Source: a virus
Reading direction: 5' to 3' (one strand)
IMG/VR virus record: IMGVR_UViG_3300033148_002693
Span: 34,717 to 98,716 of that record
DNA length: 64,000 bases
Translations under genes and position numbers: made by a program
The notes under the pieces: model-generated
Databases searched by the model: none
Told to the model about the DNA's origin: nothing
The model's input: only the letters and a program-made list of their open reading frames with translations
In this document: in pieces, positions 1 through 8,276 of the stretch
How positions within the stretch are numbered: the first letter of the stretch is position 1
Layout: every line of letters starts with the position of its first letter

Positions 1-2
1 GC

Positions 3-653
3 GGCGACGTAGTGGTGTACACTGATTTTAAGCCGTGGTTTGGCGGGAATAAATTCGAGAAGGATGTTGCCTTGCCGGACTATGACTTCGATCAGTTGGT
101 AGTGAGGCATCACATTACGCCGGCAGCGATGTTCCCCAAACGAAGGTGGGAAGAGGTTGGCGGGTACGCAGAACATTTCATCTACGGCATGGAGGATTGG
201 GACTTCTGGCTGCGATTGGGTGCGGTCGGTTGCTGCGGGGTTCGGATAGCAGAACCGCTGTTTTACTACAGACAACACGACAAGTCAATGAGGACGGTAA
301 TGCTGGGTCAGTACAAATTCGAGGCGAAGGCCCAGCTTGTGGCAAACAATGAAGAGATTTTCAGGGGAGGAAGACCTATGGGATGTTGTGGTAAAAGTAA
401 GAGCGTGAGACGCGAGATAACTTCGGAGGAAAGAGCTATACTCGCCGCTCAAGGGATGGGGATAGAGAATCCAGAAGAATTGGTAAAGACTGACAATGGA
501 CTGGTGAGAATGAGATATACCGGCAACCGCAACGCTTCGGTTCAGTTCAAGGGGTACAAGGTATCTTCAAGGCGACCGTTCTTCATGGCGAAAGTTAGCG
601 ATGTACCAGACCTACTCGAAGCTGGGCACTTCGAGTTGATACGTGATGAATGA
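3..653 (+). CDS. Family 2 glycosyltransferase, C-terminal part, continuous with a small connector-like domain (5' truncated)
   Basis: The frame is open to the left edge, so the real start lies outside the window. The visible part begins at the metal-binding region (DVVVYTDF) and continues with the GT2 pattern GGY, then EDWDFWLRL, then YRQHDKSM, as in GT-A enzymes that transfer a sugar from a nucleotide donor. After about residue 120 the frame runs without a stop into a second segment starting MGCCGKSK, about 91 residues, unlike a glycosyltransferase. A strong Shine-Dalgarno (GGGGAGGAA) precedes an in-frame ATG at 378, so that segment may also be made alone. The likely target of the transferase (virion protein, DNA or host surface) cannot be read from the sequence. 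Confidence 0.75.
   Translation, partial: GDVVVYTDFKPWFGGNKFEKDVALPDYDFDQLVVRHHITPAAMFPKRRWEEVGGYAEHFIYGMEDWDFWLRLGAVGCCGVRIAEPLFYYRQHDKSMRTVMLGQYKFEAKAQLVANNEEIFRGGRPMGCCGKSKSVRREITSEERAILAAQGMGIENPEELVKTDNGLVRMRYTGNRNASVQFKGYKVSSRRPFFMAKVSDVPDLLEAGHFELIRDE
378..653 (+). CDS. Possible internally initiated small protein (91 aa) within the glycosyltransferase frame
   Basis: ATG at 378 has a near-perfect ribosome binding site (GGGGAGGAA, 5-nt spacing) and starts a Cys-rich MGCCGKSK segment. The remainder includes VRMRYTGNR and a C-terminal DVPDLLEAGHFELI stretch of the type seen at the end of small phage head or connector proteins. No stop separates it from the upstream glycosyltransferase, so it could be a fused domain, a separately translated product, or both. 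Function not recognised. Confidence 0.45.
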   Translation: MGCCGKSKSVRREITSEERAILAAQGMGIENPEELVKTDNGLVRMRYTGNRNASVQFKGYKVSSRRPFFMAKVSDVPDLLEAGHFELIRDE

Positions 654-954
654 GTGTTTGAAGTTCGTCGTAGCGGTGCTGTTCACGTTCCGCTTGACGC
701 ACCTGCTGGTTTTTGATTATGGCCCTGGACACGTGTTTGAGAGATTGCGTGAGATTGTTGGCGTCATAGAATACGAAAACGGAATGACCGAATACAGGAC
801 TTGGGTTGCTGAGCTTTTTGGTTGTCACTGGTGCATGTCTGTATGGATAGCCTTGATACCGGCGATCTGGTTTGCAGGATTGACAATTCAAATGATATTC
901 TCATGGCTTGCTATAGCGGGGGCTGCTTCTTTGCTGGAGGAATTACATGGGTAG
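646..954 (+). CDS. DUF1360-like small membrane protein
   Basis: 102-103 residues. The N-terminal hydrophobic helix ends in FRLTHLLVFDYGP, followed by a soluble stretch with FERLRE, then LFGCHWCMSVWIALIP and a second hydrophobic region. The order FRLTxLLxxDxGP, then CxxCxSxW, is what I associate with DUF1360 proteins of phages and Bacillus. The start is GTG 643 or ATG 646; it overlaps the stop of the upstream gene, so translation is probably coupled. Family function is unknown; a membrane location is inferred from the hydrophobic segments. Confidence 0.65.
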   Translation: MNECLKFVVAVLFTFRLTHLLVFDYGPGHVFERLREIVGVIEYENGMTEYRTWVAELFGCHWCMSVWIALIPAIWFAGLTIQMIFSWLAIAGAASLLEELHG

Positions 955-2185
955 GAAATGGAAAGACCTAACCGATGCTGAAAAAGATTGGGCGGTTGAA
1001 CAGCGATTGATTGGCATGATTTACGATGAGATATTCGGTAAACTTGGGGTAACAGAGGGACATGTAACAGCAGCGAGGAAACTCAGGGCAAGAGTAAGTG
1101 AACACAAAGGGAGTGTGGGAAAGGATGAAGAGGCTGAAGCACTATCAGATTTAGAAAAAGATGTACTTGTCAAATTAAGAGCAAGCCCGTGTAAGTTGGA
1201 GGAATTGAGCAACATACTTGATAGGGGACAAGATACAATTCGCGACTGTATCGAAGAATTAAAACAGAAGGGGTTTGCGATTTATGAAGCGGCAGAACGG
1301 GTTTCTGTTCCAGCTACTCCGCCAATCGTTACAAGGGAAGTTCCGCCATTGTGGGATAAAAGCGCGAGAAGAATCAAGTGGGCGTCTGGGAGTGATTTAC
1401 ATTACGGAAGTAAGTATGTTCAAAAGACAGCTATCAAACATTTCGTCAAAAGGGCTTATGAGGGGTTTGGGATCAAACATATCCTTTGGTCAGGTGATAT
1501 AGTTGCTGGTCAGCACATGTACAGAGGGCAAGAATACGACTTGTACGCTCATGGCGTCGATGAGCAGGTAGATGATGTAGCAAATAGTTTACCAATGTAT
1601 GATGGGCTAACCCATTATGTGATGGGTGGTAATCATGATGCCAGCTTCTTCCGTAAGTCTGGTGTAGATATATTGATAAAGCTGGCGAGCATAAGAAAAG
1701 ACATTATTCATTGTGGTTGGGCGTCTGTAGATGTTCCACTAACCGAAAACGTTTATGTTAAGATGTGGCATCCGAGAGGGTCGCCGGCATATGCCGTTTC
1801 ATATCGAGGGCAGAAGTACGCTGAGCAGATCGCCTTCGATGAGTTATTGAAACTGGTATTCAGGGATGGGGATTTACAATCGGCAGTTAGGATGTTACAG
1901 GTCGGGCACTTTCATGTGGTTGGCGGCCCGTTCACACAGGGGCCAATTGAGGTGTTCAATGCTGGTGGATTCGAGGGACAGAATTCCTATCTCAAAGAGT
2001 TGGGAAGGATACCTACCGTCGGGGGGTATATATTCGAGGCGGAGATAACCGAAGATGGGGTTATGAGAGAGCTTGTAACAAGAAGATATTTGGCAGGAGC
2101 GATTGAAGATGATTGGAGACCAGGGCCAAACGAGAAGAAGGTGGACGAGGTGAAAATCGTTCCGTTGTTCAAGTTGGTAGAATAG
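947..2185 (+). CDS. Calcineurin-like metallophosphoesterase with N-terminal helical domain
   Basis: 412 residues. Metallophosphoesterase motifs occur in order: SDLHYG (about 149-154), SGDIV (182-186), GNHD (228-231), WHP (His near 275) and GHFH (320-323), so both metal sites look complete. Residues 1-120 are charged and helical (a turn resembling HTH near YDEIFGKLGVTEGHV, and a second near LEELSNILDRGQDTIRDCIEELK), suggesting DNA binding. Such genes often sit beside terminase or portal genes in phages and may act on DNA or nucleotides; the substrate is not readable. It overlaps the upstream gene by 8 bases. Confidence 0.85.
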   Translation: MGRKWKDLTDAEKDWAVEQRLIGMIYDEIFGKLGVTEGHVTAARKLRARVSEHKGSVGKDEEAEALSDLEKDVLVKLRASPCKLEELSNILDRGQDTIRDCIEELKQKGFAIYEAAERVSVPATPPIVTREVPPLWDKSARRIKWASGSDLHYGSKYVQKTAIKHFVKRAYEGFGIKHILWSGDIVAGQHMYRGQEYDLYAHGVDEQVDDVANSLPMYDGLTHYVMGGNHDASFFRKSGVDILIKLASIRKDIIHCGWASVDVPLTENVYVKMWHPRGSPAYAVSYRGQKYAEQIAFDELLKLVFRDGDLQSAVRMLQVGHFHVVGGPFTQGPIEVFNAGGFEGQNSYLKELGRIPTVGGYIFEAEITEDGVMRELVTRRYLAGAIEDDWRPGPNEKKVDEVKIVPLFKLVE

Positions 2186-2194
2186 GAGAGAGCG

Positions 2195-2872
2195 ATGTAC
2201 GATATGGACCCACAGAATCAGAATCGTAATAAATGGCTGGACGTGTTGACATACGTCATATCTGCACTGTTGATCGTTGGCGCAATTGCGTTATTGTTGA
2301 TCACTAACACGGGTTGTGTACAACCATGTGAGACGCCTGTACCTACGCCAACGGCTACGCCGATTCCAGGTATAGATGTTCGGACAGACCCGCGCATCCA
2401 TGACTTTCTTGGGGATGGGCCACTCAATGTCAAATTATATCCTTGCGATGATTGCCGCTACAAGGTGATTGAAATCTTCATTACGGTTGATGGGATATTC
2501 GACGGCGCGCCCGATTGGGCTTGGGACTACGTTGGTATAGATGGAGCAGGCGGAGCAACGCATACGTTTGCTGTCGTGAAGAAGTTTGATGGATTGCCGC
2601 TTAACAACAAAACGGTTGTTTTGTCGTGGCCGGGAACTGAGGTTGGTGGCAAAACGAAAAGTGATGGTTCTGTGAACTGGTTCACGAACTGCATATACTT
2701 TCCAGATCAGGGCCAGACAGGGCCGTACTGTGTTCAGCCATTGAACGGAGAAAAGGTTTGTGGGGGTGGGTTGCCCTACAATGTTCACGTCAGCCTTTGG
2801 GTGGTCTACGAGTCTCAGTGGCCTGACACGGCATTTGATGTCATATTGGGGGCTTTTGGAATTGTGGATTAA
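2195..2872 (+). CDS. Exported or membrane-anchored protein with PT-rich linker
   Basis: 225 residues. A charged N-terminus is followed by a hydrophobic helix (about 19-40) ending NTGC, a possible lipobox, then the linker TPVPTPTATPIPG and a folded domain rich in aromatic residues and paired cysteines (YPCDDCRYK, TNCIYF, GPYCVQP, EKVCGGG). This is the layout of a surface protein tethered through a proline/threonine linker, a style common in Chloroflexota. The domain is not recognised. It sits between the phosphoesterase and connector genes in the late operon. Confidence 0.6.
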   Translation: MYDMDPQNQNRNKWLDVLTYVISALLIVGAIALLLITNTGCVQPCETPVPTPTATPIPGIDVRTDPRIHDFLGDGPLNVKLYPCDDCRYKVIEIFITVDGIFDGAPDWAWDYVGIDGAGGATHTFAVVKKFDGLPLNNKTVVLSWPGTEVGGKTKSDGSVNWFTNCIYFPDQGQTGPYCVQPLNGEKVCGGGLPYNVHVSLWVVYESQWPDTAFDVILGAFGIVD

Positions 2873-2884
2873 GGGGGGATAATC

Positions 2885-3028
2885 ATGAGCGTAGTGACGA
2901 CTTGTCCGAAATGTCATGGTAAATCATTCAAGCCGGCAAAAGGCGGTCTAAAACCATGTCCAAAGTGTTGTGGAACTGGATATGTAGATTCAAAGGGTAA
3001 AGCTGCCTACGCCTACGGTTATAGGTAA
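2885..3028 (+). CDS. 47-residue DnaJ-type zinc-finger peptide
   Basis: Starts at ATG 2885 after GGGGGATAATC. Contains CPKCHGKSF and CPKCCGTGYV, the CxxCxGxx repeat of the DnaJ central zinc domain, one pair of motifs, so one zinc site. The C-terminus is short and basic. Probably a single zinc-binding module; role unknown. Confidence 0.6.
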   Translation: MSVVTTCPKCHGKSFKPAKGGLKPCPKCCGTGYVDSKGKAAYAYGYR

Positions 3029-3039
3029 GGGAGAGCGAT

Positions 3040-3951
3040 ATGGCTTGTAAAGATTACTTGACGGTTGACCAATTGAAAGCGATGCCAGGGTATGATCCTG
3101 GTACAGCTACAGATGCGGGGCTTGCGTTTTTGATAATGGCTGCAAGTGATTGGATTGATAAAGAGATTCTGGGACACACGTACAATCGCGCCATTCGCAT
3201 CTATGAGGACAACGACGATTCAACTGCGGCAACCGTTCAGGTAACTTCTACATCAGTCATCGTCGTAATAACTGGCGGGGCGAACGCAGGGACATACCCG
3301 TATACGTTTGCAGATTATGATGAGCTTGCCGATCTGGTAGCGGCGATGAACGAGAACAATGTTCATGCTACGCTTCTGGGCGAGGGGTTCACTGATTGGA
3401 TGTCAAGCCAGCCATCTACTAACTTGGCGGTGGCGGCAACTCAGTCGATCCATAACATAGAGAATTGGAAGGTTCTCTGCTTGACTCAGTTGACAATGAC
3501 TCTAAGTGGCGGTGGCGATCCATATCTGTTCTTGCCGTTAAAGATTAGGACGGTGAACGGAGTTAACGTTGAAGGAACAGACCTTACGGCTGGCGATGAC
3601 TATTACATTAAGAAGGGCGGCTATCTCATCAAGCGCGGGTGCAGGGGGTACTCCGATATTCTGGGGGTATGCTCTACAACTGCGTGTATATGTCATAAGC
3701 CTGGGTGTTGGGCGTGTGCATATCCTTGTAATGTTGTGGTGAGCTTCATCCCGTTGGTATGGACGCCGCAATATCATTTGTTGGCATCGGCGATAACTCA
3801 GTTCATCGCCAACTTTACTGTTTCTGGCGGATTCGTGTCAGAGAGAATCGGGCGGTATAGCTATAAACTGGGAGAAGATTCGTTCACGATGATGGGTATC
3901 TTGCTATCGCCATTGCAGGGTGAGGGGTTGGCGATGTACGCCTTCCCGTGA
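3040..3951 (+). CDS. Putative head-tail adaptor protein
   Basis: 303 residues. The N-terminus (YLTVDQLKAMPGYD then LAFLIMAASDWIDKEIL) resembles gp6/gp15-type adaptor proteins that dock under the portal, and the C-terminus has ERIGRYSYKLGE. The middle (about 55-240) is an extra beta-rich insertion with a Cys cluster (CRGYSDILGVCSTTACICHKPGCWACAYPC), which would make it longer than the usual 100-200 residues. Position directly before the head-closure gene supports the call. Confidence 0.55.
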   Translation: MACKDYLTVDQLKAMPGYDPGTATDAGLAFLIMAASDWIDKEILGHTYNRAIRIYEDNDDSTAATVQVTSTSVIVVITGGANAGTYPYTFADYDELADLVAAMNENNVHATLLGEGFTDWMSSQPSTNLAVAATQSIHNIENWKVLCLTQLTMTLSGGGDPYLFLPLKIRTVNGVNVEGTDLTAGDDYYIKKGGYLIKRGCRGYSDILGVCSTTACICHKPGCWACAYPCNVVVSFIPLVWTPQYHLLASAITQFIANFTVSGGFVSERIGRYSYKLGEDSFTMMGILLSPLQGEGLAMYAFP

Positions 3952-3952
3952 C

Positions 3953-3981
3953 CGCTCTCCCTAATAAGTCGGGGAGTTTCT
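3953..3981 (+). terminator. Small hairpin after the adaptor gene
   Basis: CTCTCCC, a short loop, then GGGGAG followed by TTTCT lies between the adaptor and head-closure genes. It is weak for a full terminator and may only attenuate transcription or stabilise the mRNA end. Confidence 0.3.
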
Positions 3982-4003
3982 ACGGATTGGTTTAGGAGAA
4001 ATT

Positions 4004-4357
4004 ATGGCATTTGATACGCTATTGGCACATACATGCTCAATATTAGAAAGGACACGTACAGGCACAGATGATTCGAACCAGCCTATCTATACTTGGTCGG
4101 TTGTTCAGTCGTCTTGGGATTGCCGGTTTCAAAGGTTCTTGCGTGAAGAGGTTGAACAGTCATTGTCGCATACGACCATTCAGGCAGATTATCTTGTGTT
4201 CGGCAGAGAACCCAATGTTACGTTGAATGAGACTGACTACAGGCTGCGATGGAACGGTGATGACTACAAGATCGAGCGAGTTGATCCAGAAACGGATTTC
4301 GGAGCAAAGCACCATATTGAAGTGTTCGTGTCTAAGATCAAGAAGAGGAATGTTTGA
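4004..4357 (+). CDS. Head-tail joining / head closure protein
   Basis: 117 residues with LLAHTCSILERTRTGTDDSNQP, a beta-strand pattern near WDCRFQRF, and a final YKIERVDPETDFGAKHHIEVFVSKI. The size and pattern fit the SPP1 gp16 / phage head-tail joining family, which closes the portal channel. The Shine-Dalgarno is TAGGAG. The stop overlaps the next start (TGATG). Confidence 0.65.
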   Translation: MAFDTLLAHTCSILERTRTGTDDSNQPIYTWSVVQSSWDCRFQRFLREEVEQSLSHTTIQADYLVFGREPNVTLNETDYRLRWNGDDYKIERVDPETDFGAKHHIEVFVSKIKKRNV

Positions 4358-4893
4358 TGACTAAAATGAAGATGCGAACCGTACAAGTAGGCAGTTGGAA
4401 CAAGGGTGTTTCGCCCTGGGGATTTGACATTACCATCAAAGAGGGCACTGATATGGGTGGAGTGTTTACGGCGGTCTGGAAAACTGGCGATGCGTTTTGC
4501 AAAGTATATGCCAGATTGACGGCTGACCAGATGAAGTTGAGCGTTTGGCCTGGTAAAGGGCCTGGGCCACATCCACACAGGACTTCACACGAAGACACTG
4601 GATGGGCGTTCAAGTCGATAACGATTCGTAGGAGAAAACACGGTGTGTCTGGTCCTAGTCCTGGCTGGTTCGCTGGTGTCTTTTCGGATAGAAGGGTAGG
4701 AAAACCTGGCGGCAGAGCGAAGCGAGGGGCGACTCCTCCGTGGAAGTATTTATTCTTTTTGGAATTTGGCTGGACATCTAGAAGTGGTAAGAGGTACAGG
4801 TATCCCTGGGCGCAACCGGCGTATGCTTGGGCGGCCAAGAAGCGCGTGGGAAGAATCGCAGGCCCTAGCGGGCTGTTCATATCATCGAGGTAA
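4357..4893 (+). CDS. HK97 gp10-like tail completion protein
   Basis: 178 residues from ATG 4357, which overlaps the preceding stop; an upstream TTG at 4354 is less likely. Late in the chain is LFFLEFGWTSRSGKRYRYPWAQPAY, the 'E-G-T ... P-PA' signature of gp10-like proteins that help connect head and tail. The middle is very basic (RRRKHGVSG, GGRAKRGATPP). Position between head closure and tail terminator is exactly as expected. Confidence 0.6.
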   Translation: MTKMKMRTVQVGSWNKGVSPWGFDITIKEGTDMGGVFTAVWKTGDAFCKVYARLTADQMKLSVWPGKGPGPHPHRTSHEDTGWAFKSITIRRRKHGVSGPSPGWFAGVFSDRRVGKPGGRAKRGATPPWKYLFFLEFGWTSRSGKRYRYPWAQPAYAWAAKKRVGRIAGPSGLFISSR

Positions 4894-4896
4894 ATC

Positions 4897-5361
4897 ATGG
4901 GAACGATGTTGAAACCACACGAGGTTTTCTTGCATTGGCTAGAGAGTGACCCCGTGTTCATGGCGGAGATTCACGATCCTGTTAGTGGCGATGATCTGTT
5001 GTGGCATGGCGGGATACCAGATATATTGATGAGCAGTTGGATGAATGATGATCTCGTTCCGTTGAAGTGTGTCAATATTATTGTAGAGGCGGGTGACACA
5101 GATGTATACATTAAGTTTGACCGTCCTGTCTTTTTGGTAGAGTGTTATGGGCCAACACTATCACAAGCTTGGGACGTGTACAATGTGTTGAGAGAGCGGA
5201 GCGAGCGGCAGTTCAACAATCAGGTGGCGGTTCCTGACGGCACGGCATATGTGTACAGGTTGCACATGATTTCTGGCGGCCAGGACGTGATAGAACCAGA
5301 GCTACAATGGCCGAAGGTCATCAGCAGGTGGGAAATGATATTGTGGAGGGAGACGGTTTGA
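4897..5361 (+). CDS. Putative tail terminator protein
   Basis: 154 residues, mixed alpha/beta, starting LKPHEVFLHWLESDPVF and containing VFLVECYGPTLSQAWDVYNVLRERSERQ, the helix-after-strand pattern of gpU/gp17-like tail terminators that cap the tail tube. No diagnostic motif; the call rests on size and its place after the gp10-like gene. It overlaps the next start. Confidence 0.5.
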   Translation: MGTMLKPHEVFLHWLESDPVFMAEIHDPVSGDDLLWHGGIPDILMSSWMNDDLVPLKCVNIIVEAGDTDVYIKFDRPVFLVECYGPTLSQAWDVYNVLRERSERQFNNQVAVPDGTAYVYRLHMISGGQDVIEPELQWPKVISRWEMILWRETV

Positions 5362-6203
5362 AAATCGGCTGGGTGAACGACTACGGCCCAGGAGAACATC
5401 CTGGGGGGAGTTTGACAACACAGATTCAGGCCGTGAAATCTATGCCCTGTGAGCATGAGATTGTTTGGTGTCTGCCAGGGAAGATGTATGATGATTGTGA
5501 TTTGTACGTGGTGAACAATCACATGCGATTCGATGAAAACGAATTGGCGTTCGTCGCTGATTCTCAACATGTATACTGGTCTCACGATGTGACCCCTGGA
5601 CCACACAAATTGAAGGAGATATTGAACAATTCTAAGCGGGTCGTATTCTTATCAGCTCTGCATAAAGATGTGTTCATGTGGATGTTTGGAAAGATCGGCA
5701 AGAGGCGAACAAGGTTGATCCCTGCTATGGTCAATCCGATTCCATTCATGGGATTAGAACCAATACAAGATAGAGAGGCTTTGTGGGTTGGTACGTATGA
5801 AAGGCATAGGGGTGTCAGGTCTGCAATGGAGTGGGCTGAGGAGAACGAAACAGAAGTAGACTTCTACGGATTGGGGAGACCATTTAGCTATCTCAGGAAC
5901 AGCGAGTATTGTCATATCAAGAATCCTGTTCCAGTAGTGGAAATACCGAAACTTATGGCCCATTACAAAAAGTTGGTGATATTCCCATTAGAGATTGATG
6001 GGCATGATGGATTGCCGGTATATTGTGAGGCTTGTAGTCGTGTGGCAATTGAAGCGGCCATGGCTGGCTGTGAAGTAATTCATAATGATAGATTGGGGGT
6101 AGCGTCTTGGGAATGGTTCAGAGCTGGGAGAAAAGCAACGTTACGAGCGATGGCGAATGCTCCAAGAAATTTCTGGTATATGATCGAGGCTGTCAATGAT
6201 TAA
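5358..6203 (+). CDS. GT4-like glycosyltransferase (first of a pair)
   Basis: About 281 residues from TTG 5358, which follows GGAGGGAG and overlaps the preceding stop. The N-terminus (KIGWVNDYGPGEHPGGS) is the glycine-rich nucleotide-sugar fold start of GT-B enzymes; later come ALWVGTYERHRG and CSRVAIEAAMAGCEVIHN, the E-rich C-terminal donor site of GT4. The sequence stays in register to its stop at 6203, 8 bases inside the next gene. It lies between tail terminator and tail tube genes, so particle decoration is one possibility. Confidence 0.7.
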   Translation: MKIGWVNDYGPGEHPGGSLTTQIQAVKSMPCEHEIVWCLPGKMYDDCDLYVVNNHMRFDENELAFVADSQHVYWSHDVTPGPHKLKEILNNSKRVVFLSALHKDVFMWMFGKIGKRRTRLIPAMVNPIPFMGLEPIQDREALWVGTYERHRGVRSAMEWAEENETEVDFYGLGRPFSYLRNSEYCHIKNPVPVVEIPKLMAHYKKLVIFPLEIDGHDGLPVYCEACSRVAIEAAMAGCEVIHNDRLGVASWEWFRAGRKATLRAMANAPRNFWYMIEAVND

Positions 6204-7218
6204 AATCATGAGCATACCCATAGCAGATGAGGATAGCTATGGATATGGGGTTGTTACAAAAGAAATCAGAAATGGATTGAATCTTGCCGGCGCAAACATG
6301 CTTGGCTTGAGGGATTGGAATTGGGATTGGAGAATGATAATCTCAACTCCGGTTTCGTGGCCCGTGCCAGAAGATAGAATCTATCACGATTTAGTTTGGC
6401 ATACAATGTTCGATACAGATTTGCTCCCGCAGGTATGGGTTGACATTTTGAACAGGGTAGGGTTGATATGGGTTCCATCCCAATGGTGCAAAGAAGTATT
6501 CGAGTTCTCTGGTGTAGAGAGACCAATCATGGTTGCGGGATACGGCGTCGATCCAGAGATGTTCGATTATGCGCCACGTGGATGGACTGACGATGAGGAT
6601 GATGTTTTCCAAAACGATAAGTACACCTTCCTGACTGTCTGTGGAGCATACGGCGATAGGAAAAACGAGAGGTTGATACGGAGGGCGTTCTACGATCTTA
6701 ACCTGCCAGATGCAAGACTGGTGATCAAAATGCGCTCCGACCAGATAGTGAAAAGCACTACCGTTTCCAACAAGGGAGTGACCTTCATTGCTCGAAAGAT
6801 GAGCAGAGAGGAGTACGCAACCTTGCTGGCAAGGGCAGATTGCTTTGTGAACGTGTCAAGCGGGGAAGGATTCTCACTGACACCTTTGGAGGCCATGGCG
6901 ACGGGACTGCCCGCAATCGTCTTAGATTGGGGCGGCCCGCGTGATTACATAGATGATTGCAAGGCTCTTCCGGTAGCAGTAAAACGGCTGGTCTGGGCTG
7001 AGCAATACAATCGAGCATTCAACTGCGAGGGGCGGTGGGCTGAACCTGATAAAGAATCCTTGATGCACTGGATGCGCTGGTGCTACGAGAATCGCGATGC
7101 TGCTGCAAAGCGAGGTCGAGAAGCAAACCGCGTCATCATGGACCGGTATACCTGGGAAACTACGATGGGTAAAGCCGTTAAACTGCTCACTCACCACTTG
7201 GAGGTAAGAGAAAAATGA
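6196..7218 (+). CDS. GT4 glycosyltransferase (second of the pair)
   Basis: 340 residues. Clear GT-B signs: WVPSQWCKEVF, YGVDPEMFD, LTVCGAYGDRKNERL, and the donor-binding EX7E element GEGFSLTPLEAMATGLPA followed by DWGGPRDYI. The pattern is that of family 4 retaining transferases. Start overlaps the upstream gene and its stop overlaps the tail tube start (ATGA), so it is co-translated with structural genes. Acceptor unknown: virion protein, DNA base or host polymer are all possible. Confidence 0.82.
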   Translation: MIKIMSIPIADEDSYGYGVVTKEIRNGLNLAGANMLGLRDWNWDWRMIISTPVSWPVPEDRIYHDLVWHTMFDTDLLPQVWVDILNRVGLIWVPSQWCKEVFEFSGVERPIMVAGYGVDPEMFDYAPRGWTDDEDDVFQNDKYTFLTVCGAYGDRKNERLIRRAFYDLNLPDARLVIKMRSDQIVKSTTVSNKGVTFIARKMSREEYATLLARADCFVNVSSGEGFSLTPLEAMATGLPAIVLDWGGPRDYIDDCKALPVAVKRLVWAEQYNRAFNCEGRWAEPDKESLMHWMRWCYENRDAAAKRGREANRVIMDRYTWETTMGKAVKLLTHHLEVREK

Positions 7219-7739
7219 GTCTATCGGCAAATACTCCCGGACGGGTAATATTCCAGGCCGGGACAGTCACTATCGGCGCTGTTGATGTTGGGGCGACAAT
7301 GGAAGGCAATGTTTTCCGCTGGGAGATGGATACGGCCCAGCCGCACTTTCATGGTGCTCGCGGCCCTGTGACCGAACTCATGTTCGTCTACAGGTTCGTG
7401 GCGTATCTGGAAGTGGTCGTTGCTGAACTCGTCGGTTCCAACTTCGCCCATGCGTTCCCTGGTCTGGATTTGGTCTCAGATGTTAGTTCTGAGACGATTT
7501 CTGGTTGGGACGTCGGGTGTCTGGACAGCGCCGATTATGCTGACGTCGTTCTGACTGTTACGAAGTGCACCGGATTCACTCAAGTCTTGACACTCTACGA
7601 CGCCATTGTAGTTGAGGCGTCTGAGATCACGTTCCATGACGAGGGTGATCCTGCTCGGATGCGACTGGTGTTCATGGCAACTTATGACCCAGCCGACCCC
7701 GACCGTGCTCCGTTCAGCATCGTGAACAACATAGCGTAG
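7215..7739 (+). CDS. Major tail tube protein (predicted)
   Basis: 174 residues, beta-rich, with alternating hydrophobic strands, the EMDTAQPHFHGARGPVTELMFVYR stretch and a C-terminal strand ITFHDEGDPARMRLVFMATYDP. The fold pattern, size and location just before chaperone-like genes and the tape measure fit a tail tube subunit. A strong hairpin follows it, as often seen after abundantly expressed structural genes. Confidence 0.6.
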   Translation: MSLSANTPGRVIFQAGTVTIGAVDVGATMEGNVFRWEMDTAQPHFHGARGPVTELMFVYRFVAYLEVVVAELVGSNFAHAFPGLDLVSDVSSETISGWDVGCLDSADYADVVLTVTKCTGFTQVLTLYDAIVVEASEITFHDEGDPARMRLVFMATYDPADPDRAPFSIVNNIA

Positions 7740-7746
7740 TGGCTTT

Positions 7747-7780
7747 GGGGGAGGGGGGCTTCGGTTTCCCTCCCAACACA
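7747..7780 (+). terminator. Strong hairpin after the tail tube gene
   Basis: TTTGGGGGAGGG, a CTTCGG-type apex, then CCCTCCCAA forms a stable stem just after the stop. There is no T-run, so it more likely protects the upstream mRNA end or partly attenuates read-through into the less abundant chaperone genes than fully terminates. Confidence 0.5.
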
Positions 7781-7793
7781 GAAAGGAGTAATG

Positions 7794-8276
7794 ATGGCTA
7801 AGAAATGGCAGGGAGAAGTTCTGAAAGCAGGCGACCCACGACTCGGTATGCCGGATGTAAAGATCGTCGAGGTCCCGATTGTTGAGAAGCGGTATCTGGC
7901 ATTGGGGTACGATGATGAGGGAAATCAATTGTATCATCCCATGATTCAGATGAACGCCAATAATTACAAAGGGGTAATTGCTGCCTTTACGTTGTTGGCT
8001 GAGAATGTCGGTAATATTGATGAAGAAGATGAGACAGCCGGTCTCGATGCTGCAATAGCGGTCATCAATGCAGCTTATCCGACCGTAGGTGAGAAAGAGG
8101 TGAGAGGGCTTCACTTCGCTACGTTGCTTCCGCTTGCGTATGATGCGGTCAATGGGATCATGGAGCAGGGTGAAATTATCGAATCCATGATGGAAGAACA
8201 GGGAGTGTCCTCCAAACTTGATGAAAGGGTCGCAAAGGCTATCGCAGGAGTAACCGTGAATGCCAATTCTAAGTAG
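7794..8276 (+). CDS. Tail assembly chaperone-like protein 1
   Basis: About 160 residues from one of two tandem ATGs after GAAAGGAG. Acidic and helical, with KRYLALGYDDEGNQLYHPM near residue 38, and located between tail tube and tape measure, where tail chaperones (gpG-like) sit. No slippery heptamer is evident before its stop. It ends 17 bases inside the next gene. Confidence 0.5.
   Translation: MAKKWQGEVLKAGDPRLGMPDVKIVEVPIVEKRYLALGYDDEGNQLYHPMIQMNANNYKGVIAAFTLLAENVGNIDEEDETAGLDAAIAVINAAYPTVGEKEVRGLHFATLLPLAYDAVNGIMEQGEIIESMMEEQGVSSKLDERVAKAIAGVTVNANSK

Noticed and set aside
7794-8276. Programmed frameshift between the two chaperone-like genes
   Set aside because: No slippery heptamer in the overlap, and the second gene has its own ATG.
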